A DNA stretch of 64,000 nucleotides, taken from contig NZ_CP033433.1 of the NCBI RefSeq assembly GCF_003713065.1, positions 1,771,001-1,835,000 on the forward strand, given 5' to 3'. Position 1 is the stretch's first letter. The number at the start of each line of letters is the position of its first letter. Positions 18,373-27,979 of the stretch are shown here, one piece after another. A program made the position numbers and the translations under genes. The notes under the pieces are model-generated. The model was given only the letters and a program-made list of their open reading frames with translations. It was not told where the DNA came from and searched no databases. Origin of the DNA: Cohnella candidum (GTDB taxonomy: Bacteria > Bacillota > Bacilli > Paenibacillales > Paenibacillaceae).

Positions 18373-18375
18373 GCA

Positions 18376-19193
18376 TTATCCCACCTTTTGGCAATGGGGA
18401 CAATAGAACATTTTGCGTCCGGCCGTTTCTCCCTTTTCGATGTCGGTCCCGCACCGGACGCAGGGCTCCCCTTCCCTATCATATACCCGGCACCGTCGTC
18501 GAAACCTCCGGTCAGGGTATCCTCCGGGGTCAGCGGGCGGTCCATGTAGCCGCCGTATTCCGCCGCTTCCGCCAGCACTTTGCGCATCGACGCGAACAGG
18601 CGGTCCGTCGCCTCCCGGTCGAGCGAGGGAATCGGCGTCTCGGGGTGAATACACGCGTCGAAGCAGATTTCGTCGCTGTAGCAATTGCCGATGCCGGCCA
18701 GAAACTTCTGGTCCGTAAGCGCCGACTTGAGCTTGCCTTTTCTCGGTTTCAGCCGACCCCGGAACGATTCCGGCGTCAGCCGCGGATCGAAAGGATCCGG
18801 TCCCAGGCTTCTCAGTTGCTCGTTCACCTGCTTCGCGCTCAGGCGGTGCAAATAACCGAGCCGGAGCCCGCCGAAAAACAACCGGTTGCCGTTCTCGAAC
18901 CCGAGGATCACCTGGAATTCGCCGTCTTCCTTCGGCCCATCCACCCCGTAGGCCATCCATCCGCCCAGCATGAGATGAAGCACCAAACGGAATCCGTCGT
19001 CGAGATGAAAGATCAATTGTTTGCCCCTGCGCTCCACGAACAGGATGCGGCGGTCCGTCAAAGCCCGCCGGAACTCATCTTCCGGCTCGTTCACCGACTT
19101 GTCGCGATTCACGGCGACGCTGACGATTTTCTGTCCCGCCAAACGCTCGCCCAGCAGCTTGCGGTATGTTTCCATTTCCGGCCATTCCGGCAT
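18376..19193 (-). pseudogene. Fpg/Nei-family DNA glycosylase, frameshifted before the zinc finger
   Basis: DNA-formamidopyrimidine glycosylase family, removing oxidised bases. The start ATG 19193 has GAGAGGAAG upstream. The N-terminus MPEWPEMET supplies catalytic Pro2 and Glu3, and GIGNCYSDEICFDACIHP is the H2TH region. The frame runs normally to GGFDD (about base 18497) and then leaves the family pattern. The expected C-terminus (RCRVYDREGEPCVRCGTD, then YCPHC, four zinc-finger cysteines) is in the neighbouring frame and stops at 18376. Adding one C in GACGACGG (18493-18500) gives GGFDDRCRVYDREGEPC and a 272-aa protein of normal length. Mutation or base-call error. Confidence 0.82.
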
Positions 19194-19207
19194 GGCAATC
19201 TTCCTCT

Positions 19208-20071
19208 CTATTCGCTTCGCTTCGATGTCGGCAGCATCCGTTCGAGCTGTTCCAATCCGGCGCATACCGCGTCCGGTCGGACGCCGGCGGCCCTGCACTT
19301 GTCTTCCCAATCGTCGGCCGAACAGAGTCCGGTTAACGTCAGGACGGACGGGCATCCGGCGTTTACGGCAGCCGCGATATCCGTGAACGGATTATCGCCG
19401 ACCACCCAAGCCTCTATCGGCTCCACGCCGGCCCGTTTCAAGGCGAAATCCATTAAAATGGCGGACGGCTTGCCGATCACGACCGGTTCCTTGCCGGAAG
19501 CGGCCGATAGCGACGCGCCCAAGCTTCCCGCTCCGGGCATCAGCCCGCCGTCCGTCGGCAGCAGCCGGTCCGGGTTCGTGAGCAAATATGCGGCTCCCTC
19601 CAGCATATGCCGAACGGCAGCAGCCAGCTTTTCGTAAGAGAATTTTCGGTCGATCCCCTGCACCACCATATCTGCGGGACCCTCATCGCCTTCGTCCACG
19701 ATCCGGATGCCGGATTCGGTCAGCGCTTGATTCAAGCCGGCCTCCCCGATGACGAAAGCACGTCCGCCCGGCCGCAGCCGGCTCGCGTAATCCGCCGCCG
19801 CCAGCGCGGAAGTGATCACTTGCCCCGGCTCCGCGGGAATCTCCATCTTCCGGAGATGTGCCGCCACATCCTCCGGCGTGCGGGAGGAGTTGTTGGTCAC
19901 GAACCAGCAAGGGATGCCGGCCGCCGCGAGCCGCCGGATCAATCCGTCCGCCCCAGGCACCCTTTCTCCTCCCCGGTACAGGGTCCCGTCCAAATCGAAC
20001 AGGAGCGCCTTGGGTTCCGGCAATTCCCGATGTTGGGCCAAGGGGCCGTCCCCCGGTCGTTCTTCAATCAT
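19208..20071 (-). CDS. HAD-IIA family phosphatase (NagD/TIGR01457 type)
   Basis: HAD-superfamily hydrolase of 287 aa. Motif I is LLFDLDGTLYRG, motif II FVTNNS, Lys in VVIGKPS, and motif IV VVGDNPFTDI. The C2-type cap lies between motifs II and III. ATG 20071 has GGGAGG 5 nt upstream and overlaps the mrfB stop by 8 bp; the longer frame to 20200 lies inside mrfB. Family members dephosphorylate nucleotides or sugar phosphates. Confidence 0.88.
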   Translation of the reverse strand: MIEERPGDGPLAQHRELPEPKALLFDLDGTLYRGGERVPGADGLIRRLAAAGIPCWFVTNNSSRTPEDVAAHLRKMEIPAEPGQVITSALAAADYASRLRPGGRAFVIGEAGLNQALTESGIRIVDEGDEGPADMVVQGIDRKFSYEKLAAAVRHMLEGAAYLLTNPDRLLPTDGGLMPGAGSLGASLSAASGKEPVVIGKPSAILMDFALKRAGVEPIEAWVVGDNPFTDIAAAVNAGCPSVLTLTGLCSADDWEDKCRAAGVRPDAVCAGLEQLERMLPTSKRSE

Positions 20072-21479
20072 CCAGCCAGCCTCCCGTGTCCTCTGCGGTG
20101 TTTCGCGACCGTTTCTCTCCGGCCACTTGCCCGAAAGCCGCCCGAAACAGCTTGCGTTGCAGCCTTTCGATGCGCTTCTCCAGGCGCTGCCTTTCTTCAC
20201 GGGCCGCCGGCGTCGGCCGGAGCAAAGACAATCTGCGATTGGTCAGCGCCAGCGCCGACTCCGCGTATCGCAATGCCGTATCGTAATCCTTAACCCGGTG
20301 TTCGAAATGGATCGCGAGCTCGAGATGGGCTTCGATCTTCGGCAGCCGCGACTTTTCGGCGAGCGCGGCCGCCTGCTCCCACATCGGAATCGCCCGTTCC
20401 CAATGGCCGAGCCGCTTATATTTCGCCGCAAGCCCCAGCCGCCAGCCGGCATCGTCGCCTGCATCCTTTTCCTGCAGAGCGGCCAGCAGATCGTATAAGC
20501 GGCGTGCCTCCTCGGTTTGCCCGTGCTGCTCCAGCCAAGCTCCGGTGCGAAAGCGCTCCTCGGCATCGATCGGATCGGGAGCCGCACCGCCGAGGCCGCC
20601 GCCGAGCAAATGCCCGAAATGGACGGCCAGGGAGACCAGCGTCAGCACGTCTTTCTCGTTATGGACGTATACGCCCGCCAAGTGCTCCGGATCTCCGTCC
20701 CGCAAAAAGCGCATGTACAGCTCCGGCGCTAAGGCGCCGGCCACGTCGAAGCCGCGCACGATGCCGAGCCGTTCCTCCTCGATCGTTCCGAGGCGGCAAC
20801 TGGGCAGCGTGTTTTTCCATAACGCGCGCGACGGGTGCAGGAAGTCCAGATGCCCGGGCTCGGGCCCGCTTCTTCTCCATCCGTTCAGAATGAACCGGCC
20901 GACGAGCACCGGCCAGTCGAACGATCTTCCGTTGTACGTCACCAGATGCGTGACGCCGGCGAATTGGCTCGTGAGCCAGGTCAGCATGGCCCTTTCTTCG
21001 CCGGGGTGACGGATGAGGGTCTGCTCCACCACGAATGCGCGGTCCGTGCAGCGGCCGATTCCGATCATGAACGGAACGTTGCCCGTGCCCACGCCGAGTC
21101 CGGTCGTTTCGGTATCGAGGAACAGCAGTCCCTTCGCCTCCGGAACCGGCACGTCGGGCGATAATTCCACCCGGCGCCGGGCTCCCCGGGTTTTCCCGTT
21201 CTGCCGGCATGCGACAGGATGCAGGAACGGAGCGCAGCCGGCCAGCTCCTCAAGGCCATACCGGCCATGCCGGTATGGAAACGGGTAAACGATCCTCCGA
21301 AGCAGGAAGGAACCGGCTTCGTTGGTCACTTCTTCGACGCCGAGCCTTCGGAAAGCCGGATGAAGGCCTGGCTCTTCATCGGACACGGCGGCTGCCGCCG
21401 GTTCCTCCTTCGGGGCCTCGCTCTCCTCCGCCTTCGCCGCGGCGCGAAGCCGCTCCAGCCTCTCCTTCAGCCCGCTCAT
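20064..21479 (-). CDS. mrfB: MrfB/YprB-like 3'-5' exonuclease (RNase H fold) with TPR-like tail
   Basis: A 471-aa homologue of B. subtilis YprB (MrfB), the exonuclease partner of the helicase MrfA in mitomycin-C lesion repair. The DEDD-type residues are visible: LFLDTETTGLG (Asp, Glu), THLVTYNGRSFDWPVL (Asp) and VYVHNEKDVLTL (Asp). The C-terminal 170 residues are helical and look like tetratricopeptide repeats (AAKYKRLGHWERAIPMWEQ). It overlaps the mrfA stop by 4 bp and is encoded after it, as in Bacillus. Confidence 0.85.
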   Translation of the reverse strand: MSGLKERLERLRAAAKAEESEAPKEEPAAAAVSDEEPGLHPAFRRLGVEEVTNEAGSFLLRRIVYPFPYRHGRYGLEELAGCAPFLHPVACRQNGKTRGARRRVELSPDVPVPEAKGLLFLDTETTGLGVGTGNVPFMIGIGRCTDRAFVVEQTLIRHPGEERAMLTWLTSQFAGVTHLVTYNGRSFDWPVLVGRFILNGWRRSGPEPGHLDFLHPSRALWKNTLPSCRLGTIEEERLGIVRGFDVAGALAPELYMRFLRDGDPEHLAGVYVHNEKDVLTLVSLAVHFGHLLGGGLGGAAPDPIDAEERFRTGAWLEQHGQTEEARRLYDLLAALQEKDAGDDAGWRLGLAAKYKRLGHWERAIPMWEQAAALAEKSRLPKIEAHLELAIHFEHRVKDYDTALRYAESALALTNRRLSLLRPTPAAREERQRLEKRIERLQRKLFRAAFGQVAGEKRSRNTAEDTGGWLDD

Positions 21480-23761
21480 GACGGCGTCCCGAGCCCTTCC
21501 AACAGCGACAAGGCCAAATCCTTGCCCAGCAGACCGACCTCTTCGATCGGCCCGACGCAGGCGGGACAGCCGCTCAGGCAGCCGCAGCCCCGAATGAGAT
21601 GACCCGCTTCCTTCAGCAGCTCGTCATGCAGCTCGTACAGGCGCTGGCTGAGGCCGATGCCGCCCGGGTAACGGTCGTAGAAGTAGATCGTCGGACGTTT
21701 GTTGTGGACATCCTTCACCTGGGGCACGACGCGAATGTCCTGCGGATCGCACATCAGGTGCAGGGGAGCCAAATGCACGAGCACGTTGGCCAGACCGAGC
21801 AGCGCCATCTGCATGTCGTTGGCGGAGCGTTTGGCGGTCTCCTCTTCCGAGAAGGAGAACCAGTAGCCGCTCGTGTGCAGCTCCTCTTCCGGAAGATGGA
21901 TGGGACCCGATCCGATGTTCTCGTGCGTGCGCAGGCGGATCTTTTTGAAAATGGTCGGTTTGGCCGTCACCATCACTTCGCCGTACTGGCGCATCAGCGG
22001 GCCGGACGTCTTCTCTTGGTCCACGTGAAGCACCTTCAGCTCGGTCGCCAGGTTGGCGTCGGTGAAGTAGTCGACGTTGACCTCGCGGACGTACGCCTTC
22101 TTCTCGGGGTAGTCCAGCTTCTCCACCTGGTATTGTACCCCTTCGTGCAAGTAAATCGCTTCCTCATGGATCAGCGTCGGCGCGCCGAAACGGTCCACTT
22201 CGCCGATGACGCGGTGCCCTTCCGTCATGTCGATGATGACGAAGTTTTCCTGCGCGGCGGACCGGAGCGAAATGTTATGGGCGGGAAAGCCCTGCTCCAT
22301 CCAGTACCAGCGCGTGCCGACGCGATGCAGCACCTTCTCTTCGGCCAAAAACTCCAGCAGGTCCGACAGCTTCTCTTCGCCGAATTTGTCGCCTTGCTCG
22401 AAAGGCAGCTCGTAAGCCGCGCATTTGACGTGATCCAGAAGGATGAGCAGGTTGTCGGGATGGATCCGGGCTTCTTCCGGCGGCCTTCCGAGGAAGTAAT
22501 CCGGATTTTGGATCAAGTATTGGTCCAGCGGGTTCGAGCTCGCCACGAGGAACGTCACGGAGCTGCCATGCCGGCGTCCCGCCCGGCCGGACTGCTGCCA
22601 GGTGCTCGCGATGGAGCCGGGATAGCCGTTCAGCACGCACGCTTGCAGCTGCCCAATGTCGATGCCGAGCTCCAGCGCGTTCGTGCTGACGACGCCGCGG
22701 ATTTCCCCGCTGCGCAGCCCGCGTTCGATTTCCCGCCGCAGCTTCGGCAGATATCCGCCCCGGTAGCCCCGGATCGATTTGGTGCCGAGCTCCCGCTTCA
22801 CCAGCTCCTGCAAATACGTGAGCAGGATTTCGACCCGTACGCGGCTGCGCGCGAACACGATCGTTTGGATGCCGTCCTTCAGCAAGGAACCGGCCAGCTT
22901 CTGCGATTCGAGTACGCTGCTGCGGCGGATGCCGAGCTGCTTGTTCACGACCGGAGGGTTATAGAAGACGAGGTGCTTCTCCCCCGCCGGCGCGCCGTTG
23001 TCGTCGTTCAGGTCGACGGATTCGCCCACGAGCCGTTCGGCATGCTCTCGCGGATTGCGGATCGTCGCGGAAGCGCACAGGAACAGCGGGTTGCTTCCGT
23101 AAAACTTGCAAATCCGCTTCAGCCTGCGAATGACATTCGCCACGTGGCTCCCGAACACACCTCGGTAGGCATGCAGCTCGTCGATGACGATATAGCGGAT
23201 ATTCTCGAAAAGTTTTACCCATTTCGTATGATGCGGAAGAATGGCGGAATGCAGCATGTCCGGGTTCGTCACGACGATATGCCCGGCGTTGCGGATCGCT
23301 TGCCGGACCGTCGGCGGGGTGTCCCCGTCGTATGTATGCGTCTTGATGTCGACTTCCATCAGGTTGGCCAGTTCCTGCAGCTCGGCGACCTGGTCCTGCG
23401 CGAGCGCCTTCGTCGGAAACAGGTACAGGGCCCGGGCGCTGTCATCGTGCAGCAGCGTCTGAAGGACCGGCAAGTTGTAGCAGAGCGTCTTCCCCGAAGC
23501 CGTAGGCGTTACGGTTACGACGTTCTTTCCGGCGGCCACGCTTCGGAACGCGTTCGCTTGGTGCGTATAGAGCTCGCGGATGCCTTTCGAGGCAAGCGCC
23601 TGCGAGAGTTTAGGATGGATTTCGTCCGGCAGGAGGACGGTCCGGGACGGCCGCGCCGGCTGCGTGTGCCAGTACGTCACGTTCTCCATGATGTCCTGCC
23701 GAGTCCGCAGATGCGCGAGCCACTCCTCCATCGATTCGGTTTTTCCCGTTAAGCGGTTCAA
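21476..23761 (-). CDS. mrfA: MrfA/YprA-like DEAD/DEAH-box helicase with DUF1998 zinc domain
   Basis: Superfamily 2 helicase of 761 aa, homologous to YprA/MrfA. Motif I is TPTASGKT, motif II VIDELH, motif III CASATI and motif VI QQSGRAGRR. The C-terminal DUF1998 region carries the four-Cys zinc site GCGCLSGCPACVG. MrfA and MrfB excise mitomycin-C adducts independently of UvrABC. I chose TTG 23761 (AAGGAGGCGGGG upstream); the frame is open to 23989 but without support. A promoter with a LexA-like box lies at 23793-23821. Confidence 0.9.
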   Translation of the reverse strand: MNRLTGKTESMEEWLAHLRTRQDIMENVTYWHTQPARPSRTVLLPDEIHPKLSQALASKGIRELYTHQANAFRSVAAGKNVVTVTPTASGKTLCYNLPVLQTLLHDDSARALYLFPTKALAQDQVAELQELANLMEVDIKTHTYDGDTPPTVRQAIRNAGHIVVTNPDMLHSAILPHHTKWVKLFENIRYIVIDELHAYRGVFGSHVANVIRRLKRICKFYGSNPLFLCASATIRNPREHAERLVGESVDLNDDNGAPAGEKHLVFYNPPVVNKQLGIRRSSVLESQKLAGSLLKDGIQTIVFARSRVRVEILLTYLQELVKRELGTKSIRGYRGGYLPKLRREIERGLRSGEIRGVVSTNALELGIDIGQLQACVLNGYPGSIASTWQQSGRAGRRHGSSVTFLVASSNPLDQYLIQNPDYFLGRPPEEARIHPDNLLILLDHVKCAAYELPFEQGDKFGEEKLSDLLEFLAEEKVLHRVGTRWYWMEQGFPAHNISLRSAAQENFVIIDMTEGHRVIGEVDRFGAPTLIHEEAIYLHEGVQYQVEKLDYPEKKAYVREVNVDYFTDANLATELKVLHVDQEKTSGPLMRQYGEVMVTAKPTIFKKIRLRTHENIGSGPIHLPEEELHTSGYWFSFSEEETAKRSANDMQMALLGLANVLVHLAPLHLMCDPQDIRVVPQVKDVHNKRPTIYFYDRYPGGIGLSQRLYELHDELLKEAGHLIRGCGCLSGCPACVGPIEEVGLLGKDLALSLLEGLGTPS

Positions 23762-23792
23762 TTTCCCCGCCTCCTTACAAACTGGTTTCTTT

Positions 23793-23821
23793 ATTGTACA
23801 GAATATATGTTCGCCCAGCAA
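23793..23821 (-). promoter_or_regulatory. mrfA promoter with LexA-like box in the spacer
   Basis: On the reverse strand TTGCTG (23821-23816), a 17-nt spacer and TACAAT (23798-23793) form a SigA-type promoter 32 nt upstream of the mrfA start. The spacer holds CGAACATATATTCT (23813-23800), which matches the LexA consensus CGAAC-N4-GTTYG except for two positions in the second half. Operator function is inferred. Confidence 0.5.
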
Positions 23822-23954
23822 TGCGGGAAAGCTCCTTATTTTCGACAAAGAGTCCGGTTTTCGGTACCCCGTTTCCCCGGATTCGCCCGAAATCACCTTC
23901 GCTTGACATTCCGTGTCTGTTCCTGCGCTTTCCCGGGAAAAGTTTTCCCGCCGC

Positions 23955-23984
23955 GCATAAAGGCGAAGCGGATTTGCCACCCTA
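23955..23984 (+). promoter_or_regulatory. probable SigG promoter of tlp
   Basis: GCATA (23955-23959), an 18-nt spacer and CACCCTA (23978-23984) resemble the forespore SigG consensus GHATR-N18-CATNHTA with one -10 mismatch. The position, about 50 nt before the tlp start, and the known SigG control of tlp in Bacillus support it. Confidence 0.5.
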
Positions 23985-24034
23985 TGCACGGGTCAATACA
24001 CGCATCCCGATAGGGCGACAAGGAGAGATCGAAC

Positions 24035-24259
24035 ATGGCCAAGCCGGACGACCGTTCGGACAACGTGGAAAAGCTGCAGGAAATGGTGCAGAACACGATC
24101 GACAACCTCGAGGAATCCGAAGATTACCTCGATGAGCATGCGGAAGAGATCGCACCCCAGGAACGCGAAGCGATCGAGCAAAACAACGATAACAGACGCG
24201 AAAGCATCGAAGGCTTCCGCAGCGAAATTCAAGACGAAGCGCAGCACGAAGGGCAGTAA
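24035..24259 (+). CDS. tlp: small acid-soluble spore protein Tlp
   Basis: A 74-aa highly charged, helical protein starting MAKPDDRSDNVEKLQ, with VQNTIDNLEE shortly after; both are hallmarks of the thioredoxin-like (Tlp) class of SASP. Made in the forespore and degraded at germination. Strong Shine-Dalgarno AAGGAGAG upstream. Monocistronic, between a SigG-like promoter and a strong terminator. Confidence 0.93.
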   Translation: MAKPDDRSDNVEKLQEMVQNTIDNLEESEDYLDEHAEEIAPQEREAIEQNNDNRRESIEGFRSEIQDEAQHEGQ

Positions 24260-24266
24260 TACGGCG

Positions 24267-24295
24267 AAAGGGATGCCCCCGAGGGGCATCCCTTT
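24267..24295 (+). terminator. rho-independent terminator after tlp
   Basis: A perfect 13-bp stem (AAAGGGATGCCCC with GGGGCATCCCTTT) and 3-nt loop, followed by ATTTAT. The A-run on the other side lets it serve the convergent metH gene too. Confidence 0.88.
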
Positions 24296-24321
24296 ATTTA
24301 TCGCGTCGGGCGATTCGCCGA

Positions 24322-27300
24322 TCAGGACTTATCCACGTTGAAGTACTGGGCTTCCGGGTGCGCGAACACCATGGCGGATACGGAAGCTTCCGGGTCCATC
24401 ATGAAGCCTTCCGTCAGTTCGACCCCGATATCCTCGGGATGCATGAGCTCGAACAGCGGGCCTTGCATTTCGAGGTCAGGGCATGCCGGATAACCGAACG
24501 AAACGCGAATGCCCTGGTAACGCGCGCCGAAACGCTGCTTCATCGTCATGTCGGCCGGATCGGGGAAGCCCCAATTGTCGCGCATGATCTGATGGACGCG
24601 CTCCGCGAGGCCTTCCGCCGTTTCAAGCGCCGTCGCCAGCAGCACGTGGGAACGGAGATAATCGCCGTTTTGTTTCCACGTCTCCGCCTGCCCCCTTGCG
24701 CCTTGGCCGGCGGTGACCACGAGGAATCCTACCGTGTCCATGACGCCGCTCTCCACGGATTTGAGGAAATCGGCAAGGCACAGGAACGGTTCCACCTGTT
24801 GGCGAGGGAAGCTGAACCGCTTGAGCACTTTGGTCGTATCCTGAGGGTCGTACACGATGACGTCGTTGCCTTCCGACTGCGCCGGGAAGAATCGGTACAT
24901 CGCCTGAGGCTTCAGCCAGCTGTTGCCTTCCGCTTCCCTAAGGATGCCGTCGATCGATTCCTTCAGCTGTACGGCTTTCTCGTCCCCTGCCGCCAGCAGC
25001 TCTTCCACGTTGCCTTTGAGCCCGAGATGGTGCCCCATGAGCATTTGCAAGTTCACGTAGGGCAGCACGTGCGCGAGCGGATAGTTCCGCAGGACGTGCC
25101 GCTCGAAATCCGGCGGCGTGAATACCGGGGCATCCTGCGAAATGTTCGAACGCCGGGTGCGCGTCGCTTCCGGCAATTCCTTCGGCTTCTCTTCCTCTTC
25201 CGCCAGCTTGGCGAGCGCGGCTCGATGCTCCTCTTCGATCTTGGAACGCTGCTCGGGATCATTGAGCTTGTTCGCCAGGTCAAGGCCGTCCATGGCGTCC
25301 TTCGCGTACAAGACGACGCCGTCGTATTCCGGCGAGATTCTCGTTTTCGTGAACTTGCGGGTTAGCGCGGCGCCGCCGACGAGAATCGGTGCGTCGATCC
25401 CCGCGGCTCGCAAATCCTGCGCGGTCACGACCATTTGCTGCGCCGATTTGACGAGCAGGCCGGAAAGCCCGATCGCGTCCGGCTTCTCCGCGCGGTAAGC
25501 TTCGATCAATTGCTCCGGAGGCACTTTGATGCCCAGGTTGATGATCTTGTATCCGTTGTTGGAGAGGATGATCTCGACGAGATTTTTGCCGATGTCGTGT
25601 ACGTCGCCTTTGACGGTGGCGAGCATGATGGAGCCTTTCAGCGCGGAATCGGATTTCTCCATGTGGGGCTCGAGATGGGCGACGGAAGCCTTCATGACTT
25701 CGGCGCTCTGTAGCACTTCGGCCACGATGAGCTCGTTGTTGTTGAACAACCGTCCCACTTCGGTCATGCCCGCCATCAGTGGCCCGTTGATGATTTCGAG
25801 CGGCGGATACTTGCCGAGCGCCTCATCCAAGTCGGGAATGAGCCCTTCCTTGCTGCCTTCCACTACATAGCTGGCCAACCGCTCTTCGAGCGGCAGGTTC
25901 ACGGCCTTCTGCTTCTTCTCGACTTTCTTCTCGCGGAAAGCCGCGACGAATTCCGCCAGCGTCCCGTCGTTCGTGTTGTAGAGCAGTTCCTCGGACAAAC
26001 GGCGCTCTTCTTCCGGAATCGAAGCGTACCGCTCCAGCTTCTCGGTGTTGACGATCGCGTAGTCCAGCCCGGCCTTCGTACACTCGTAGAGGAAAACGGA
26101 GTTCAGCACTTCGCGGCCGGCTTCGGGCAAGCCGAACGAGATGTTGCTGATGCCGAGGATCGTCTGGCACTTGGGCAGCGCTTGTTTAATGAGCCGGATG
26201 CCTTCGACCGTTTCCTTCGCGGAGCCGATGTACTGCTCGTCGCCGGTGCCGACAGGAAACACGAGCGGATCGAAAATGATGTCCTCCGGCTGCAGGCCGT
26301 ATTTGTTCACGAGCAGGTCATGCGAACGGATGGCGACCTCGAGCTTGTCTTGCCGGGTGATCGCCTGGCCGCGTTCGTCGATCGTTCCGACGACGACGGC
26401 CGCTCCATACCGGTGCAGCACCGGAACGACGCGTTCGAACTTCTCTTCCCCGTCCTCCAGGTTAATCGAGTTGATGATCGATTTGCCCTGAATGTATTTC
26501 AGCGACATTTCCACGACATTGGGATCCGTCGAGTCGATCATGAGCGGGACTTTGACCTTCTTGGTGACGAAGGCCAGGAATTCTTTCATGTCCGACGTTT
26601 CGTCCCGGTCCGGGTCCTGCAAGCAAACGTCGATGACATGCGCTCCGTTCTTGACCTGGGCGCGGGCGATTTCGGACGCTTCCTCGTATTTGCCTTCGGC
26701 GATGAGCCGTTTGAATTTGCGGGAGCCGAGCACGTTCGTCCGCTCGCCGACCATGTAAGGCCGGTTGGCGTCTTCGATGTAGACGGTCTCGATGCCGGAC
26801 ACGGCCGGCGGATGCTCTCCTTCAATCCGGCGCGGAGTCACGTCCTTCATCGCTTCCGCCATCGCTGCGATGTGTGCGGGCGTCGTGCCGCAGCAGCCGC
26901 CGGCGACGTTAATCCATCCTTGCTCCGCGAATCCCCGCAGCTTGCGGGCGAGCGATTCCGGCGATTCGTGATACTGGCCGTTCTCGTCGGGCAATCCGGC
27001 GTTCGGATAACAGCTGACCGCCGATTTCGCGATGCCGGACAACGTGCGGATATGGTCGCGCATGAATTCGGGTCCCGTGGCGCAGTTCAGACCGACGGAT
27101 ACCGGGTTCAAGTGCTCGAGAGAAATGTAGAAAGACTCGATATTCTGTCCGGCGAGCGTCGTGCCCATCGGCTCGATCGTGCCGCTGATCATGATCGGCA
27201 GCTCGCGGCCCGTTTCCGCGAACGCGTTGCGGACGCCGATGCTGGCCGCCTTTACGTTGAGCGTATCCTGGCTCGTTTCGATCAGGATGCAATCGACGCC

Positions 27301-27762
27301 GCCTTCGATCAAGGCGATGACCTGCTCATGGTAGCTGCGCACCAGCTCGTCGAAAGTAACGCCGCCGGTAACCGACAGCGTTTTGGTTGTCGGGCCAAGG
27401 GCGCCTGCCGCGTAGCGCGGCTTATCCGGGGTCGAAAATTTATCGCAGGCTTCCCGCGCCAAACGGGCGGCCTCCAAGTTCAGCTCTCTCGCTTTTTCGG
27501 GTATGTCGTATTCGGCCAGCACGACGCTGGTCGCGCCGAACGTATTCGTTTCGATGATATCGGAACCCGCGGCCAAATAGGCCTCGTGAATACCGGTAAT
27601 GACGTCCGGACGGGTGAGCACGAGCATTTCGTTACAGCCTTCCAGCGCCTCGCCGCCGAAATCCTCAGCCGTAAGATCCGCCTGTTGAATCATGGTGCCC
27701 ATCGCACCGTCCAAGATGAGAATCCGCTCTTGCAAAAGATCTTTCAAAGGGGTTTTGCGCAT
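24322..27762 (-). CDS. metH: cobalamin-dependent methionine synthase
   Basis: Methyltransferase of 1146 aa that moves the methyl group of 5-methyl-THF to homocysteine through methylcobalamin. All four modules are present: the homocysteine domain (LILDGAMGTMIQQADL at the N-terminus, GGCCGTTP zinc cysteines near 305), the pterin-binding domain (about 350-610), the B12 domain with the DVHDIGKN lower-ligand His (about 745-760), and the SAM-dependent reactivation domain (GYPACPDLEMQGPLFELM near the C-terminus). No SAM riboswitch or T-box is visible upstream. Confidence 0.96.
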   Translation of the reverse strand: MRKTPLKDLLQERILILDGAMGTMIQQADLTAEDFGGEALEGCNEMLVLTRPDVITGIHEAYLAAGSDIIETNTFGATSVVLAEYDIPEKARELNLEAARLAREACDKFSTPDKPRYAAGALGPTTKTLSVTGGVTFDELVRSYHEQVIALIEGGVDCILIETSQDTLNVKAASIGVRNAFAETGRELPIMISGTIEPMGTTLAGQNIESFYISLEHLNPVSVGLNCATGPEFMRDHIRTLSGIAKSAVSCYPNAGLPDENGQYHESPESLARKLRGFAEQGWINVAGGCCGTTPAHIAAMAEAMKDVTPRRIEGEHPPAVSGIETVYIEDANRPYMVGERTNVLGSRKFKRLIAEGKYEEASEIARAQVKNGAHVIDVCLQDPDRDETSDMKEFLAFVTKKVKVPLMIDSTDPNVVEMSLKYIQGKSIINSINLEDGEEKFERVVPVLHRYGAAVVVGTIDERGQAITRQDKLEVAIRSHDLLVNKYGLQPEDIIFDPLVFPVGTGDEQYIGSAKETVEGIRLIKQALPKCQTILGISNISFGLPEAGREVLNSVFLYECTKAGLDYAIVNTEKLERYASIPEEERRLSEELLYNTNDGTLAEFVAAFREKKVEKKQKAVNLPLEERLASYVVEGSKEGLIPDLDEALGKYPPLEIINGPLMAGMTEVGRLFNNNELIVAEVLQSAEVMKASVAHLEPHMEKSDSALKGSIMLATVKGDVHDIGKNLVEIILSNNGYKIINLGIKVPPEQLIEAYRAEKPDAIGLSGLLVKSAQQMVVTAQDLRAAGIDAPILVGGAALTRKFTKTRISPEYDGVVLYAKDAMDGLDLANKLNDPEQRSKIEEEHRAALAKLAEEEEKPKELPEATRTRRSNISQDAPVFTPPDFERHVLRNYPLAHVLPYVNLQMLMGHHLGLKGNVEELLAAGDEKAVQLKESIDGILREAEGNSWLKPQAMYRFFPAQSEGNDVIVYDPQDTTKVLKRFSFPRQQVEPFLCLADFLKSVESGVMDTVGFLVVTAGQGARGQAETWKQNGDYLRSHVLLATALETAEGLAERVHQIMRDNWGFPDPADMTMKQRFGARYQGIRVSFGYPACPDLEMQGPLFELMHPEDIGVELTEGFMMDPEASVSAMVFAHPEAQYFNVDKS

Positions 27763-27888
27763 GTTCCGGGTTCGTCCTTTCCTGCCGAGCCAGCATCCAT
27801 CCGAATGGTTTCGTTTTAGTGTATCAGAATTGAAAATGCTTGAAAAGAAAAACGATCTTAATTCCTACTGAACACCTAGGAATTGATG

Positions 27889-27917
27889 TCGACAAGGCGG
27901 CGGATTTCCACTATAAT
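27889..27917 (+). promoter_or_regulatory. SigA-type promoter of mtnD
   Basis: TCGACA (27889-27894), a 17-nt spacer and a perfect TATAAT (27912-27917), 63 nt before the mtnD start. Confidence 0.7.
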
Positions 27918-27979
27918 CAAGGTTGCGGGCAAGACCGAACGGCGAATAAGCCGATTCCAAAACGAAAGCAGGGATCACG

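Noticed and set aside
18111..18375. Extension of the Fpg frame into nfo as a long fusion protein
   Set aside because: The extension is the shadow frame of nfo and has no family similarity; the zinc finger in the neighbouring frame is the natural end.
21599..23752. 717-residue plus-strand open frame opposite mrfA
   Set aside because: Shadow frame without ribosome site or domain; the helicase motifs are on the other strand.
27763..27888. SAM or cobalamin riboswitch or T-box upstream of metH
   Set aside because: The leader is short and lacks the conserved cores and terminator hairpin of these elements.
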